Part shown: piece by piece, positions 23,933 through 34,732 of the stretch
How the letters are laid out: each line of letters begins with the position of its first letter
Position numbering within the stretch: the stretch's first letter is position 1
Origin: Phanerodontia chrysosporium
Lineage: Eukaryota > Basidiomycota > Agaricomycetes > Polyporales > Phanerochaetaceae
Direction of reading: 5' to 3'
Length of the DNA stretch: 64,000 bases
Assembly: GCA_001910725.1 (NCBI GenBank)
Contig: MJGA01000021.1
Location: 248,001 to 312,000 of the forward strand
Program-made: the position numbers and the translations under genes
Notes under the pieces: model-generated
Databases searched by the model: none
What the model saw: the letters and a program-made list of their open reading frames with translations, nothing else
Told to the model about the DNA's origin: nothing

Positions 23933-26900
23933 CTATCCAAGAAGCGGCGTTTCTGCAGGGGCCGCGGGTGGCACTGGGCTCCCGAGGGTCTGCCGGAGGA
24001 GCATCTCTATGCTTGCGCGGTCCTCGCTCAGCTTACGGAGCTCGTCGCGCCAGCGCGCCTCGCGCTGCTCGTAGATCGCGCCCATGGCGCCGATGCTCCC
24101 GAGCGCGGCTTCGAGCGCACGGCGGAGGTCCTCCTCGCGCGACTCGCTGCTCGCCTGCGAGCCGTCGACGGACGAGCCCGACTGCGAGATGCGGTCCGCA
24201 AGCGAGACGCTCGGCGTGCGCGTCGCCTGCCGCTGGCTCGCGAGCGTCTTGAAGTTGCGGCGCATGTCTTTCAGCGTCGAGCTGTTGTACAGCGCCCGGT
24301 CCCGCCGGAGCGACCGCGACGTCAGGGCGTGCAGCTGGCCAGAGTGAGAGGGAGCGGCGAAAAGCACAAGCGTAGCATCCGTTTCACGGTCTAGTGCTTG
24401 GAACTGGAACAATACGATGAGCAACTCGAGTATGGTCCAAGCCGATCGACAACGTACCGCTTCGGTCAGCGCTTCCCATCTTGACTCCCACCTGCGCCGC
24501 CTCTTGTTCGTACGACCGATGTACGATGGATGGAACTCGAAGTGCAGCAAGTCCTCTTCGTCATCGTCTTCGTCGATCCAATCCTCCTCGTTCTCGCCCT
24601 CCTCAATGATCTCATGTTTCTTACCGTCTCCGTTCGTCCAGTGACTGTCATGCCCGTTCGTCGCAAACCGGTCTACAAACTGGTCCTCCCCGGCGGTCTC
24701 CTCGCCTGACGATGGCTCCGGGCTCGTCTCACGCGGCTGTGTGCTCTCGACGCGCGGCGGCGGCTTCACGCGACGGCGACCGAGCGTCGTGCGCAGGTTG
24801 CTGGCGTTGTCCTTTCGGCGGAGCCCTCGCGCGCGGAGCGGTGGCATCGGGAGCGACACGGGCTCGTGGCTCGGGCTGGAGCGCATGCTCATGCTCGAGT
24901 CGGCGCCGCGGTGTGCACCGTAGAGGAACGCCCACGGATTGTAGCCGATGCCTGGGAAGGGTGTCGACGACGGCGAGAACGTAGACTCGGATGGCGGTGC
25001 AAGCCCGTTGTTGAGGGCATACATGTGCATCTGCATCGCGAGTTGCTCGCGTACCGCAGCGGGGTGATTGGGATCGTACGTTGAGGACGGTGCGTTTTGT
25101 GCTGCAGACAAGGCCGTACGGCGGATGTGTGTGAAAGGGTAGGGGTAAGGCGATCCTATTTGCCGTGGCTCGATGTCGCTGGGCATCGCGGAAAGAGGCG
25201 ACGGTGAAGGTGCGGCCGTATGGGTCAGAGGAGTCGGAGGGATCGGCGCGTTTGGACGACCAGAGGCATCCGCGGGGGCAGGCATGGGTGACTGCAAGAA
25301 GGACTGGAGGTACGAGGACGTCGGATTGTCGAACACGCCCTTGAGATCCTCAAAATGAGGAGACATTGGCGGTAGGCTTCGGGACTCGCCATGGTCGTAC
25401 GACCGGTCGGCATAGTGTTTCGACGACTGGTACTGGTACGAGTACTGCTGCTGCACGGGCTGGACCTGGACCTGCGGTAAGGACTGGGTGGACTGATTCG
25501 GCCGCGTCGGGTTCGCCGTCTCTTGGCCACTGCTCCGCGCGCCGTTCGAGCTGTGGTCGAACAGCCCCGGATCCAAGCTGCGCATGCCCAGCTGGTCGCT
25601 CGAGCTGTTGCGATGTCTGGAGCGGACAGTCTTCTGGGCATCTGCGTTCATCTGGGAGTACTGCGGACTAACGGCGTATTGGCCGTTAGCCGTCGGTGAG
25701 TACCGCTCATCCCGCGGACGTTCAGGAAGAGTGGTGGAAGGCGAACGTGGGGTGAAGCCAGAATCATCATCTTCGCTCTTACGCTGATCGATGTGTTCTT
25801 GTACTTCCTCGTTCAGTGTCTCGTCGTCATCGTCTTCGGTATGCCCTATGCTCTTCCCGCGCTCGTGTCGGTAGACATCGGTTGTGGACTTGGGCGAGCT
25901 ATGACGGCGGTCTTCGTACTCTGTCTCCTGCTCCGTGTAGTCCTGTCCGAGATCTTCTTCAGGCTCTTCTTGCAGAGGAAGCGCACGGTCAGAGGCTCGA
26001 GCGCTCCCGCTCTGCTTGTTTGGCGGGGTTGCACGCATCGGGGTGGGCTCAGAAGCCGCTGGGACGGGCTTGCGCGATGGTGGTGGAGGCTGGCTCGACG
26101 CCTGAGAAGGCGCGTATGCGTCCGGGACATATTGGGTATAGCCTGCGGAACGCTCGCCGGGAGACGCCATGGGCGTGTGAAAGGGAGGCGAACCGCGATA
26201 CTCGGGAGTCTTCTGAGCCATGGACTGGGGATCGCTGTGGTGCGAGAGTGTAGAAGAGACAGTATGGGACCGCTCACGGGCTTTAGGGCTGTCGCGGAGA
26301 TTTTGGGTCTCCTTCTCTCGGCGCTTGGAGGCGGTGTCAGAGTCCTTGGGACTTGATCTGTCCGCAGCACGAACACGTTCCACAGCGGTGTGCTGCAGGT
26401 GCAAGTTGCTGTTGGAGGCGGCGCCGCCTGCGTAAGCCAGCCCGGACGTGCCTTGCAGCTGTCCTTGCTGTTGATCTGCGAGCTCGATCTCCCGGAGGAG
26501 CTCGGCAGTGAGCTGGAATTTCTCGTCGGTTGTCTGGAACTGCGTGAGGAATTGCGGCGGGTTGTGTCGAGGGATGGGTCGAGGGTGCGCCGGTGCTGTC
26601 TGTGGCGGCGCAGAATTCACCAGAGAACTCACGGCTGGCGTAGTTTGGGGGTGAGACAAAGGCGACGGCGAGCTCATACGCTCTGGAGTATGTTCTCCTC
26701 TCTGTGCCATCGATGGGAGCTTCACTGCGGCGGGTGAGATGCGCGACGTACTCGGTGGCGACCTTCGTGACGGTAGCGAGCCTTGCGAACCAGTTGGACT
26801 TGGGTGCGACGTGCTCTGTGGCCCGTTGCCAGAGAGCATTTGACCGACAGAAGGAACAATAGGCATCGAGTGTGCTTTGATGGCGCGCTGACGTTCGCGG

Positions 26901-26947
26901 AACGAAGGGGACGGAGATGCCTCGCGAGGTGCGATGTTGGCTTGCAT
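23933..26947 (-). CDS. Large disordered protein with C-terminal conserved helical region
   Basis: A 1004-codon open frame covers most of the gene. An upstream exon (27321-27261) probably replaces the first codons. I do not recognise a named family. The first ~700 residues are Ser/Pro/Gln-rich and of low complexity. The segment LDPGLFDHSS...VQVQPVQQQYSYQYQSS is Gln/Tyr-rich, and a run of acidic residues (EENEEDWIDEDDDEEDLLHFEF) precedes the C-terminal part. That part begins RRWESRWEALTEA-FQALDRETDATLVLFAAPSHS and ends with a predicted coiled coil (REEDLRRALEAALGSIGAMGAIYEQREARWRDELRKL). A 54-nt in-frame intron (24404-24457) should be removed between TEA and FQALD. A scaffold or transcription-linked role is possible but not shown. 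Confidence 0.7.
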   Translation of the reverse strand: MQANIAPREASPSPSFRERQRAIKAHSMPIVPSVGQMLSGNGPQSTSHPSPTGSQGSLPSRRSPPSTSRISPAAVKLPSMAQRGEHTPERMSSPSPLSHPQTTPAVSSLVNSAPPQTAPAHPRPIPRHNPPQFLTQFQTTDEKFQLTAELLREIELADQQQGQLQGTSGLAYAGGAASNSNLHLQHTAVERVRAADRSSPKDSDTASKRREKETQNLRDSPKARERSHTVSSTLSHHSDPQSMAQKTPEYRGSPPFHTPMASPGERSAGYTQYVPDAYAPSQASSQPPPPSRKPVPAASEPTPMRATPPNKQSGSARASDRALPLQEEPEEDLGQDYTEQETEYEDRRHSSPKSTTDVYRHERGKSIGHTEDDDDETLNEEVQEHIDQRKSEDDDSGFTPRSPSTTLPERPRDERYSPTANGQYAVSPQYSQMNADAQKTVRSRHRNSSSDQLGMRSLDPGLFDHSSNGARSSGQETANPTRPNQSTQSLPQVQVQPVQQQYSYQYQSSKHYADRSYDHGESRSLPPMSPHFEDLKGVFDNPTSSYLQSFLQSPMPAPADASGRPNAPIPPTPLTHTAAPSPSPLSAMPSDIEPRQIGSPYPYPFTHIRRTALSAAQNAPSSTYDPNHPAAVREQLAMQMHMYALNNGLAPPSESTFSPSSTPFPGIGYNPWAFLYGAHRGADSSMSMRSSPSHEPVSLPMPPLRARGLRRKDNASNLRTTLGRRRVKPPPRVESTQPRETSPEPSSGEETAGEDQFVDRFATNGHDSHWTNGDGKKHEIIEEGENEEDWIDEDDDEEDLLHFEFHPSYIGRTNKRRRRWESRWEALTEAVRCRSAWTILELLIVLFQFQALDRETDATLVLFAAPSHSGQLHALTSRSLRRDRALYNSSTLKDMRRNFKTLASQRQATRTPSVSLADRISQSGSSVDGSQASSESREEDLRRALEAALGSIGAMGAIYEQREARWRDELRKLSEDRASIEMLLRQTLGSPVPPAAPAETPLLG
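24404..24457 (-). other. 54-nt stop-free intron in the large disordered protein gene
   Basis: On the - strand the segment starts GTACGT and ends TGTTCCAG, has no stop and is 3n. It would add 18 hydrophobic residues (RCRSAWTILELLIVLFQ and neighbours) in the middle of a charged conserved region. Splicing joins EALTEA to FQALDRETD. Confidence 0.75.
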
Positions 26948-27260
26948 GGGACCTTATTTGGGCCAACGAAGACAAATCAGCATTCACGGACGCAGCACAA
27001 AACGGAAGTTTTCCGAAGCCAGATCTGCCCCTAGGACCTGCCTGAGATAGGGACCGGCTTTTCCGCAGAGCACTCTGTCCAACGCCTCCAACTTCGCACG
27101 CTGTGGGTCACAGAACTCCGTTCAATCCCAACTCTATCTGAGAGGTCGATCCTGCGCCGATATCCCCACCAGCTGCTTGTCTTCTTGCCCAAGGCCAGAT
27201 GCGGACAAAGACTCCACGCGAGAACAAGCTCTTTGAGAACAGGACGGAGTTCGGACATAC

Positions 27261-27321
27261 CTTGTGTGGCGGAGAGTATCGGAGCTTTTCTCGTCTGCAT
27301 CGTCGTTGGGCCGGCTGACAT
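27261..27321 (-). CDS. Probable first coding exon of the large disordered protein gene
   Basis: ATG at 27321 opens MSAGPTTMQTRKAPILSATQ. It ends at CAAG before a near-ideal donor GTATGT (27260-27255). An acceptor TGCAAG at 26943-26941 would join it in phase 1 to ...ANIAPREASPSPSF of the long exon. The 320-nt intron is long for this genome, so a further small exon may lie inside. The alternative start is the ATG at 26947. Confidence 0.45.
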
Positions 27322-29359
27322 AACAAGATGGAATACAGCTCAGGATGAGCGTAGATGAGAGGAGAAAGCGGGGGAAGGGATGCGCGCAGTCAAGAGCAGA
27401 AAGCGGATGGGATAAGGGATGTTGAACGCATAGATGATGGGAGGCCCTTCAGGTCGTGGTTCCAACGTGGCTTTGCCGGCGAGAGATATCGCGCTGCACA
27501 GGTCCTGCAGGTCGAAAACGCGATATAACCCGTGGATGGAAGGTGTGTGGAAACTTGCCTCGAGGCTGATTACCGCTTGCCCGACGTTCCATCGGTCCGG
27601 TCCTCAGGAATATTCCAGCGAGATGCCCATACTCCGTCGGGCACCGCCAGCTCGCGCTTCTCGAATAACGAGCAGCATTGTTTCGACAGGACGTTGTGGG
27701 TGCTTGGATGGTGGTCGTTACAGCACGAGATGCAAGTTGTAAGCGGCTACGAAGTCATAGACGGGGCAATACAAACGGGATAAACGTAACTTGTAACGAC
27801 CATTTCAAACGGCGATCGAAAGTAAGCTCCCGGACTTACTGAATAAGATCGAGAATTCAACGGTTTTCGGCGCGCCCATTACCTTGCTTGTCAAGGTCTC
27901 TCCGGACTACGACAATTAATTTGAAATTCAACCCGCAACTCACCGGAGTTGGCCGAAAATGCGTCACATCACACATAACGTCACTCCTTCTGATGTCGAG
28001 GACGAGGTTGAGAACAAGATTTATAACATAGGAACCAGGCTACAGAGGGCTACCACGCCCGAGAGTGGTGTTGGTTTATCAAGGACAACCCAAGATTAAG
28101 CTAGGAAGACGCTAAGCAACGCGATTACATCCGCTAACAATCGGGAACTCGACTCGCCGTGAGCAGCTGCGGCTGGTGTAAATTGAGAGCCGCTCGCCGC
28201 ACAATACTTACTAACTTATGCGCCCAATTGAAATGTCTCACTCTCACTTGCATACATAGATAGTAGAGTTGGCTGCATGCAATAAAACATGTGCCCCGCT
28301 GTAGCCTGCCACAAGCCGCCAACTGCGTAACGTCACAAATGAACGTAACGCGCACCGCATGGCCGCGCGAGGCGGCCTGCCCAAGGCCTCAAATATGGTC
28401 AGTTCATGTGTATAGCATTATGCGGTCGCGCTGGCTTGAGATTTTTCAGAGCTGCGTGGTTTCTCCAGACAAGCAAGGTCGCTGCGCCTAAGCGCGCTTC
28501 ACGAGTCTTGGAACACCGTGAATTCGCAAGAAAGTGCACGGAAGAACAAAGATAAGATGACGACGTCTCTCCGATGGAGTAAAGACCCAAGGTATATTTA
28601 TTCTCGCAGATATGTAGCACATGAGTGGCAGCCCAGTAGATCGCTTCTAGCGAGCAGAGACCGTACCAAAGTCTCTTTAGGATAGTGCAACGTCTTTTCG
28701 AAAGGATGCGATGAGCGAGTGGGGTGCACATCGCGGGGTGTACATTGCAGCGCGTCTGCAAATGATCGACGTACCCTGACTTTCGAAGCTGCACTCACCG
28801 CGTAAGTTTGCGCCCAGTGGGCACGACATCGAAGACTGCATGTCCACCGCGATAGAGCAGAACGCGTTACAGCTCTCACGCACCTGATAGCGATGCCGTA
28901 CGTCCAGCCACGCCTCAACGCGCCTGCGGGTCGGCATCGCGCAAGGACACCGCTCTCGGGCACGCTACAGCCACTGCTTAGTGACCTCGGGACCATCCAT
29001 GCCTTCCCGCGGACGCCCCTAGACATCTATGCTCACTCCCGAGCCTTTCTCTCCCACGTCTGCGCCTCCAGGCGGCCACGAGGCACGCCCGTGAGGCCAC
29101 GGCGCTGTTGACCCTCGCGCATCCAGCGCCGGCGGCAAGAACACGCTGAACGACGACGCACCTGTGCTATACACGGGGCTAGCTGCAGATAGACTTTAGG
29201 CTTCTGTTGGTCCCAGGCCACACCTGCGGCAGCCGTTGATATGACCTCAAAGCCGCCCCTCTGGAGCTATGAATCGTCGATGGATTGGCAGGACACAGGA
29301 GGCACGGGAAGGTACAGGTGGCGCGCGCGAGACACAGATGCTCGCGGACTCTTGCGCTA
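27322..29359. other. 2-kb intergenic stretch, no gene recognised
   Basis: Open frames on both strands (for example around 27430-27780 and 28600-29030) lack domains, consistent codon use or splice structure. The part at 27800-28300 is more AT-rich than the neighbouring genes. No inverted or direct terminal repeat was found by eye. Confidence 0.45.
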
Positions 29360-30160
29360 TCACTTCGGACCCTGCACCGCTTGCATCCAATCGAGGACGA
29401 ACGCATCGTTGCCGTCCTGGCACGCGAACGGCGAGCCAAGCGCGGGGCTGCGCGTGAAGAAAACGTCGTCCGTGTCGGGCTCAGTGGGCATGGGCTGCGC
29501 GCTCTTGCTGCGCGTGCGTTCTGCGGGGCTGGAGCAGCCAAGCGGCAACGCGGACGACGACCAGAGGCCGGCTAGAGGCGTGTGACTTGTCCCGCTTGAG
29601 CAGCCGTCGTGAGTACCCTGCTGGCTGAATAGCTCCGTCGTGACCGACATGCGTCGCCGCCAGGCATCCTCCTGCTGCTCAGGGTACCCGCGTGCATCGC
29701 TGTCCCCGCAAACGCGCTGGCAAGACTCGTCCATGAAGAAGCCGAGCTCGCAGCTTTCGTTCCGCTCAGAGAGCACGCCCATGCCATCAAACACTGAGCC
29801 GTCGTCTTTAAACACGCCCGAGATACCGAGGCCGATAAATGAGGACGATTCAAAGCGCGGATTGCGTGTGGTGGCGTAGGGCATTGGTGTATGGGCAAGT
29901 GACGGACTAGATATGGACGAGGGCAGGCTTTCGTCGAGTAGAGAGGGTGTGCCGAGCAAAAGAGTTGGGGATTCGAAGCGAGCAATCGAGCACATCTTCG
30001 TCGGAGACGGAGGAGGAGAGTACGCAAGCCCTGACGAGGGCATCCCAAGGTACGCTTCGAGCTTCTCAGAGGGTATTGTAAATGGGGAGACCTCAAGACC
30101 AGCAATGGGTGTGGAGTTGGGAACCGCATGGTAAGAAGCGACGAGTTGAGGAGAAGACAT
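29360..30160 (-). CDS. Ser/Pro-rich hypothetical protein
   Basis: A single-exon frame of 266 codons starts at ATG 30160 (MSSPQLVASYHAVPNSTPIAG). The product is rich in Ser and Pro, with repeated short SP motifs (PPPSPTKMCS, SPTLLLGTPSLLDE). A more ordered central stretch reads NPRFESSSFIGLGISGVFKDD. The C-terminus is acidic and aromatic (DTDDVFFTRSPALGSPFACQDGNDAFVLDWMQ). No family is recognised. The mostly open frame and SP/TP sites suggest a phosphorylated regulatory protein, which is inference. Confidence 0.5.
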   Translation of the reverse strand: MSSPQLVASYHAVPNSTPIAGLEVSPFTIPSEKLEAYLGMPSSGLAYSPPPSPTKMCSIARFESPTLLLGTPSLLDESLPSSISSPSLAHTPMPYATTRNPRFESSSFIGLGISGVFKDDGSVFDGMGVLSERNESCELGFFMDESCQRVCGDSDARGYPEQQEDAWRRRMSVTTELFSQQGTHDGCSSGTSHTPLAGLWSSSALPLGCSSPAERTRSKSAQPMPTEPDTDDVFFTRSPALGSPFACQDGNDAFVLDWMQAVQGPK

Positions 30161-31083
30161 GGCAGGTTGGTGTAAGGACTGTGATTATGCGCGTGTTGAG
30201 TTGTTGCTTGAGGTATTGTTCTACAAAGTACCCCAGTGAGACGAGCGCAGCTGCAGGAGATTTGTCGAGGGATGCCACAACAGAGTACGCGGAAAGTCAC
30301 ATCCTTTATAGACAGCATACAGGGTGCTGACAGAGGCTGACTAGGATCTAGAAGTCTTGAGCATCGCAAACCGGTCTATGTAGAGTCGGCCTGGTTCGCA
30401 ACGAGCAGTGGTCTGGGCAAGTCCAGCCTATTTTCCAGACATATGGCCTAGGCTGGGGCATAGTATAGAGAGCATAGGACAGCGAGTCGTCTGCGCGAAT
30501 GGGACGGTGACGGTCGAGAACAGAGGTAAGCTGGGATATGCGAAGGTAGCCTGACCGATTATCACTGATCAGGCTCCCACGCTTTGCCGCGTTCTTACTC
30601 ATCTTCATTTGATCTACTTACCTTCCTTATTGCCTCTTTCAAGTAATTTGTTAACTGCTCCACACCGGAGAGCTTTGCCAGTGTTCGTCGATTTCCTACA
30701 CTCGTAACTTCCGCCTCCTGTGACTTGAGGTTTCAGGCACTTCATCCAGTTCTCCTCTACATATCAGGATTTTTCCACCGCACCTAGAGATTTCTTATCG
30801 TGGATAAAAGGCTACCTACGCAGTAGAGCGGCTTCGTGGCGCGAGCGGGAATTACGCCGGGTAAGTACCGAAAGTAAACCTATCCTTCTGATGCCAATGA
30901 GGATAGCATAGAAATGGATGAAACAAACTCTCAAATTCAACAGTTACCATGGCGATAATACCAAAATGATACTTTGCCTCCCTTCCCTCATCTCGAAACA
31001 CTCCTTGTCGCCGTTCAACACTAGGAAGTCTGAGAAAATCGGTATATAACTCTCTTACCTCGTTCCAATTACCCCGGTTGAGA
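30161..31083. other. Intergenic, nothing recognised
   Basis: This stretch is the shared upstream region of the leftward Ser/Pro-rich gene and the rightward SH3 gene. Short antisense frames near 30350-30600 and 30850-31170 have no recognisable content. Confidence 0.45.
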
Positions 31084-32253
31084 ATGGCATCCGCAGCTGT
31101 CCAGGAACCCCCAGGAGGTGAGCACGGCGATAGTTGTGCAAACAGGCGGGAATGTTGATAGGAATCTAGCATCTCTCACTCTCTCTGTAGATCAAACAGA
31201 GTCCAGTCCGCCGTTTCCATCTCCTGGATCAGCGTTTCTGCCCCCGCCTACGCTCAGTGCGCACGAGTTCGCGACAAGGCGTACATCTGCCGAGCGCACG
31301 AGCCCGACGAAGAGGAAGCCTCAGGAAGAGATGAACGGTGTAAATGGGAAGGCTGCGGTAGACGGTTCGTCCACACCAACTGCAACGCCGTCGCCAGTGA
31401 CTCCCACCCCCACCACGTTTTCCCCGCCCACGCAAGTCACCATCCCTGATCCACAAGATGCGACTCTGGTGACACCCGTCGAAAAGCTCCCGACGCATCT
31501 TCGCTCTCGTCCTCACGCCCCGCCCCGCCGTCGCCCGCGGTGTCCCGCCGTGCATCGTCCGCGATCTCGCGGCCGTCCTCGCGCGCCCGCTCTCAGCCCC
31601 AGTCACGCGTCACGTCACTGTCGCAGCAGCAGGTGTTCCAGATTGAGCACCAGGCCGAAGGCTCGTCCTCCACTGTCGTACCCATGAAGCGGCCGCCGAT
31701 AAAGATTCGCGACTTTGCGTATCCGCCGTCGGACGACCGTCATGTCGGCCGGGGTCCGGACGCCCCGCGCCTGAACCGCCCGCGAAATCGCAGCTCTGCG
31801 TACTCGAGCTCGGGCTCGAGTGCATGCTCCGACGAGAGCGGAGACGACGAAGAGCAGCAGCAGCAGCAGAACAGCTTCAGCTCGTTCCGGTGGAATACCC
31901 TGAGCACACACTTTTGGAACGGGCAGGACGGCGACGACGACTCTGACGCGGGGCCGTCCCAGACCGACCTCGCGATGAACTTTGATAACTCGTCACCCGT
32001 CGACGAGCAAGAGGATGACGACGAGTACTACACGCCGCCGAGTGAAGAGGAGCCGCTCATACCGGGAACATATCGCGCACTCTATCCATTCGAGCCGGAG
32101 GGCACGGCGGAGATGGCGTTGGAAGAAGAGCAACTCGTGCATGTGATCGGGCGAGGCGGCGGAGTTGGCTGGGCCATCGTCGAGAGGGAAGGCGGCGGGC
32201 ATGCTCTTGTGCCGGAGAGCTATCTGGAGCTGGTGACACCGGACGCACGCTGA
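31084..32253 (+). CDS. SH3-domain protein (Nbp2/Skb5-like), one apparent frame break
   Basis: Exon 1 (31084-31117, MASAAVQEPPG) joins across a 73-nt intron (31118-31190, GTGAGC...CTGTAG) to DQTESSPPFPSPG. A long Ser/Pro/Thr-rich region follows, then an acidic linker with a short Gln run. A C-terminal SH3 domain occupies about 32060-32240 (YRALYPFEPEGTAEMALEEEQLV, GVGWAIVE, ALVPESYLELV), and TGA is at 32251-32253. The ALYPF, acidic RT loop, GW and P-Y positions of SH3 are all present. Around 31486 the reading frame moves by -1 (VEK then PDASSLSSSRPAPPSP) without a usable intron, so one base seems to be missing. The C-terminal position of the SH3 domain resembles Nbp2/Skb5 adaptors of MAPK and PAK signalling, but the match rests on the SH3 domain alone. 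Confidence 0.7.
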
Positions 32254-33226
32254 GTTTTTTAAATTAACTTGTTTATACCTTGTCTGTATATTGGTTCTGC
32301 TTAGGTCAAGCATGTGTGTTATTGCTCCTCCTGCGCGGGCGCAGAGGCTGCCCGCTCGAGTCGTCTCTACCAGGTTCAGCCTCGTTTCCCGTATGTGTTC
32401 TGTTTCTATACGTGCAGCGTACTCCATATCCGTGCTTCTAGATTACCTTCCCTCAGTCTGTATCACATCTGTGCAATTGACTCCGGTTTCTGTACCGACT
32501 GTTGTCCGCTGTGCCAACTGTCCCGGGGTGCAGCTACACGTCTTTACCGCCTGTCTGATAACACCTGCCGCAGGGAACTTGCCTTCTTCGATATGCCAGC
32601 CACCGCATGTGCATTACTTCCTCGAAGTCTGCCGTCAGGACTTTCCTCGCTCGCTTTCGAGGCTGCATGGTCGCGTGACGCCTCTCCCGCACGGCGAAGG
32701 CTCATGATCAATCTTCTAGAACTCAGAAGTGTAAAGCGCACCAGCAGCCAGAATTGGGCAAGGTACTACGGAGTGCAACAGCGGAAGCGACAACTCTCCG
32801 GACAGGATTCGCCTCGTGGACACGGCGAATCGTAGATTCGCACGTCACCTGCATGGCGATGCCTACCAGTAACAACTATCGCCGGTGGTAGTAAACTTCA
32901 CTGCACGCTTGGTACACTGACAACGTGTGTAGTCCCATGGACGTGAACGCTGGACGTTGGTATGCTTCTTGATTCACTCATTTATCCGACTGAACATCCT
33001 CCATCTTAACAGCGAACCGTGTCAGGACAGCGCAGTACCGAGCACTTGATCGCGAACGATTGCTCGTTGTAGGCGTCATATGCGGCGGAATCGCTGCGTG
33101 GTTCTGCGTGCCAAGACCATCTGTGCTCAGGATAATCGACAGAACGAGAGCAGCATATATAACGACTACTTAGGTGGCACCGGTGGGCTACGACGGCAGC
33201 GCCGCATATTCCACCAAGCCATCAAG
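32254..33226. other. Intergenic; promoter region of the xylanase gene
   Basis: The first part is the 3' flank of the SH3 gene and the last part the promoter of the xylanase gene. Open frames around 32290-32840 have no recognisable content. Confidence 0.45.
33155..33161 (+). promoter_or_regulatory. TATA box of the GH10 xylanase gene
   Basis: TATATAA sits 65 bp upstream of the xylanase ATG (33227), a typical arrangement for strongly regulated fungal cellulase and xylanase genes. I did not find a clear GGCTAA-type XlnR/Xyr1 site nearby. Confidence 0.55.
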
Positions 33227-34732
33227 ATGAAGTATCTTGCCGCCCTCGTCTCACTTGCAGCTGTTCTTACTCTCGAGGCCAATGCAGTTGCGGTTTGGGG
33301 TCAATGTACGAGTCGATTTCTCTTATGGTCGATATCTGCCCATGTATGCTGAATCTGCAGGTGGCGGTATCGGTTTCACTGGGTCAACTGTCTGCGACGC
33401 CGGATCTACATGCGTGTTCGAGAACGATTACTACTCGCAGTGCCAGCCCAGCACCGCCACCTCAGCCCCTCCTAGCCCGCCTGCCACCAGCTCGCCTGCA
33501 AGCGGAAGCAGCGGAGGAAGCGGCCTGAACGCAAATTTCAAGGCGAAGGGGAAGATCTACTGGGGTACCGCCGCCGATCAGAACCGCTTCAGCAACGCGC
33601 AGGACTCGCAGGTGACCATCGCCAACTTCGGGCAGTTGACCCCTGAGAACTCCATGAAATGGGACGCAGTAAGTGCTTGGTGACTTGCTCGTCTGGGACT
33701 CAGCTGACCAGTCATACTTGTAGACCGAAAGTAAGCCCGAGCTGGATCAAATCGGCCGTTGTCTAATTGCTACGACAGATACGCGGGGTGTTTTCACGTT
33801 CTCGCAGGCTGATGCGCTCGTCGCCTACGCCCAGCAGAACAATATGCTCGTTCGCGCGCATACCCTCGGTATGCTCGTCTTGCTGACTACACGCGCGAGT
33901 ACAACATCTGACTGCTCCGTCAGTCTGGCACTCTCAGCTCCCATCCTGGGTCTCTGCCATTACAGACAAGAACACGCTCACGTCCGTCATACAGAACCAC
34001 ATCGCCAACGTCGCGGGCCGGTACAAGGGCAAGGTCCGCTCTTGGGACGTTTGCAACGAGATCTTCAACGAGGACGGCACCTTCCGACAGTCGGTCTTCT
34101 ACAACGTGCTTGGCCAAAGCTTCGTCACCATCGCCTTCCAGGCGGCGCGGGCTGCAGACCCGAACGCGAAGCTTTACATCAACGACTACAAGTACGTTAC
34201 CTCGCAGAGCGTGATGACAGATGTTGTTGACATGTGTACGTAGCTTAGATAGCGCGAACGCAAAGCTGACGGCGGTCGTGAACCTTGTCAAGCAACTCAA
34301 CAGCGGCGGCACGAAGCTCATCGACGGTATCGGCTCCCAGTCTCATCTTCAGGCTGGTGAGACGGGCGGCGTGCAGGCGGCGCTGCAGCTCGCTGCCACG
34401 GCCGGCGTTGAGGTTGCCATTACAGGTGCGCCTCTTCTACTCACCCTCAAGCACTTGACGTCTGACTCGATACGCTGCAGAGCTCGATATTGTCAACGCC
34501 GCTCCTAACGACTACGTCGCTGTCGTCAAGGCATGCTTGGCTGTCCCCGCCTGCATCGGCATCACGAGCTGGGGTGTCCGTGACCCGGTATGATTTCGTC
34601 TGCTCTCACCCAATCTTCGGCTGACCTTTTGTGTAACAGGACTCGTGGATCGCGTCGTCGAATCCACTGTTATTCGATGCAAACTTCCAGCCCAAGCCGG
34701 CATATAACGCTGTGATCCAGGCCTTGTCATGA
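33227..34732 (+). CDS. Secreted endo-1,4-beta-xylanase, CBM1 + GH10
   Basis: This enzyme hydrolyses the xylan backbone outside the cell. The ATG at 33227 starts a signal peptide ([20 protein letters not shown]). An N-terminal CBM1 follows ([17 protein letters not shown]...YYSQCQP, four Cys and binding aromatics W, Y, Y), then a Ser/Pro linker. The GH10 barrel begins [18 protein letters not shown]. Motifs are [10 protein letters not shown] (about 33640), [16 protein letters not shown] (split by an intron), and WDVCNE with the acid/base Glu at about 34058-34060. The nucleophile Glu is in ITELDI, its codon split G|AG across the intron 34426-34480. The C-terminus is [13 protein letters not shown]...[13 protein letters not shown], with TGA at 34730-34732. 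About nine short introns are needed. All catalytic residues and binding loops are present. DVCNE in place of the common DVVNE is a minor variant. Confidence 0.95.

Noticed and set aside
27031..27321. Independent 96-codon gene on the minus strand
   Set aside because: Only its first 61 nt look coding and end at an ideal splice donor, so it is better read as the first exon of the neighbouring gene.
28598..29026. 143-codon minus-strand frame upstream of the Ser/Pro-rich gene
   Set aside because: Translation is Arg/Ser/Cys-rich without any recognisable motif, and competing frames of similar length exist on the + strand.
32291..32835. Open frames after the SH3 gene as a separate small secreted protein
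   Set aside because: The Cys-rich frames have no signal peptide or consistent codon bias, and lie where 3' UTR and promoter sequence are expected.
33090..33352. Longer xylanase N-terminus from the frame starting upstream of 33227
   Set aside because: The TATA box at 33155 lies inside that extension, and the ATG at 33227 is followed at once by a perfect signal peptide.
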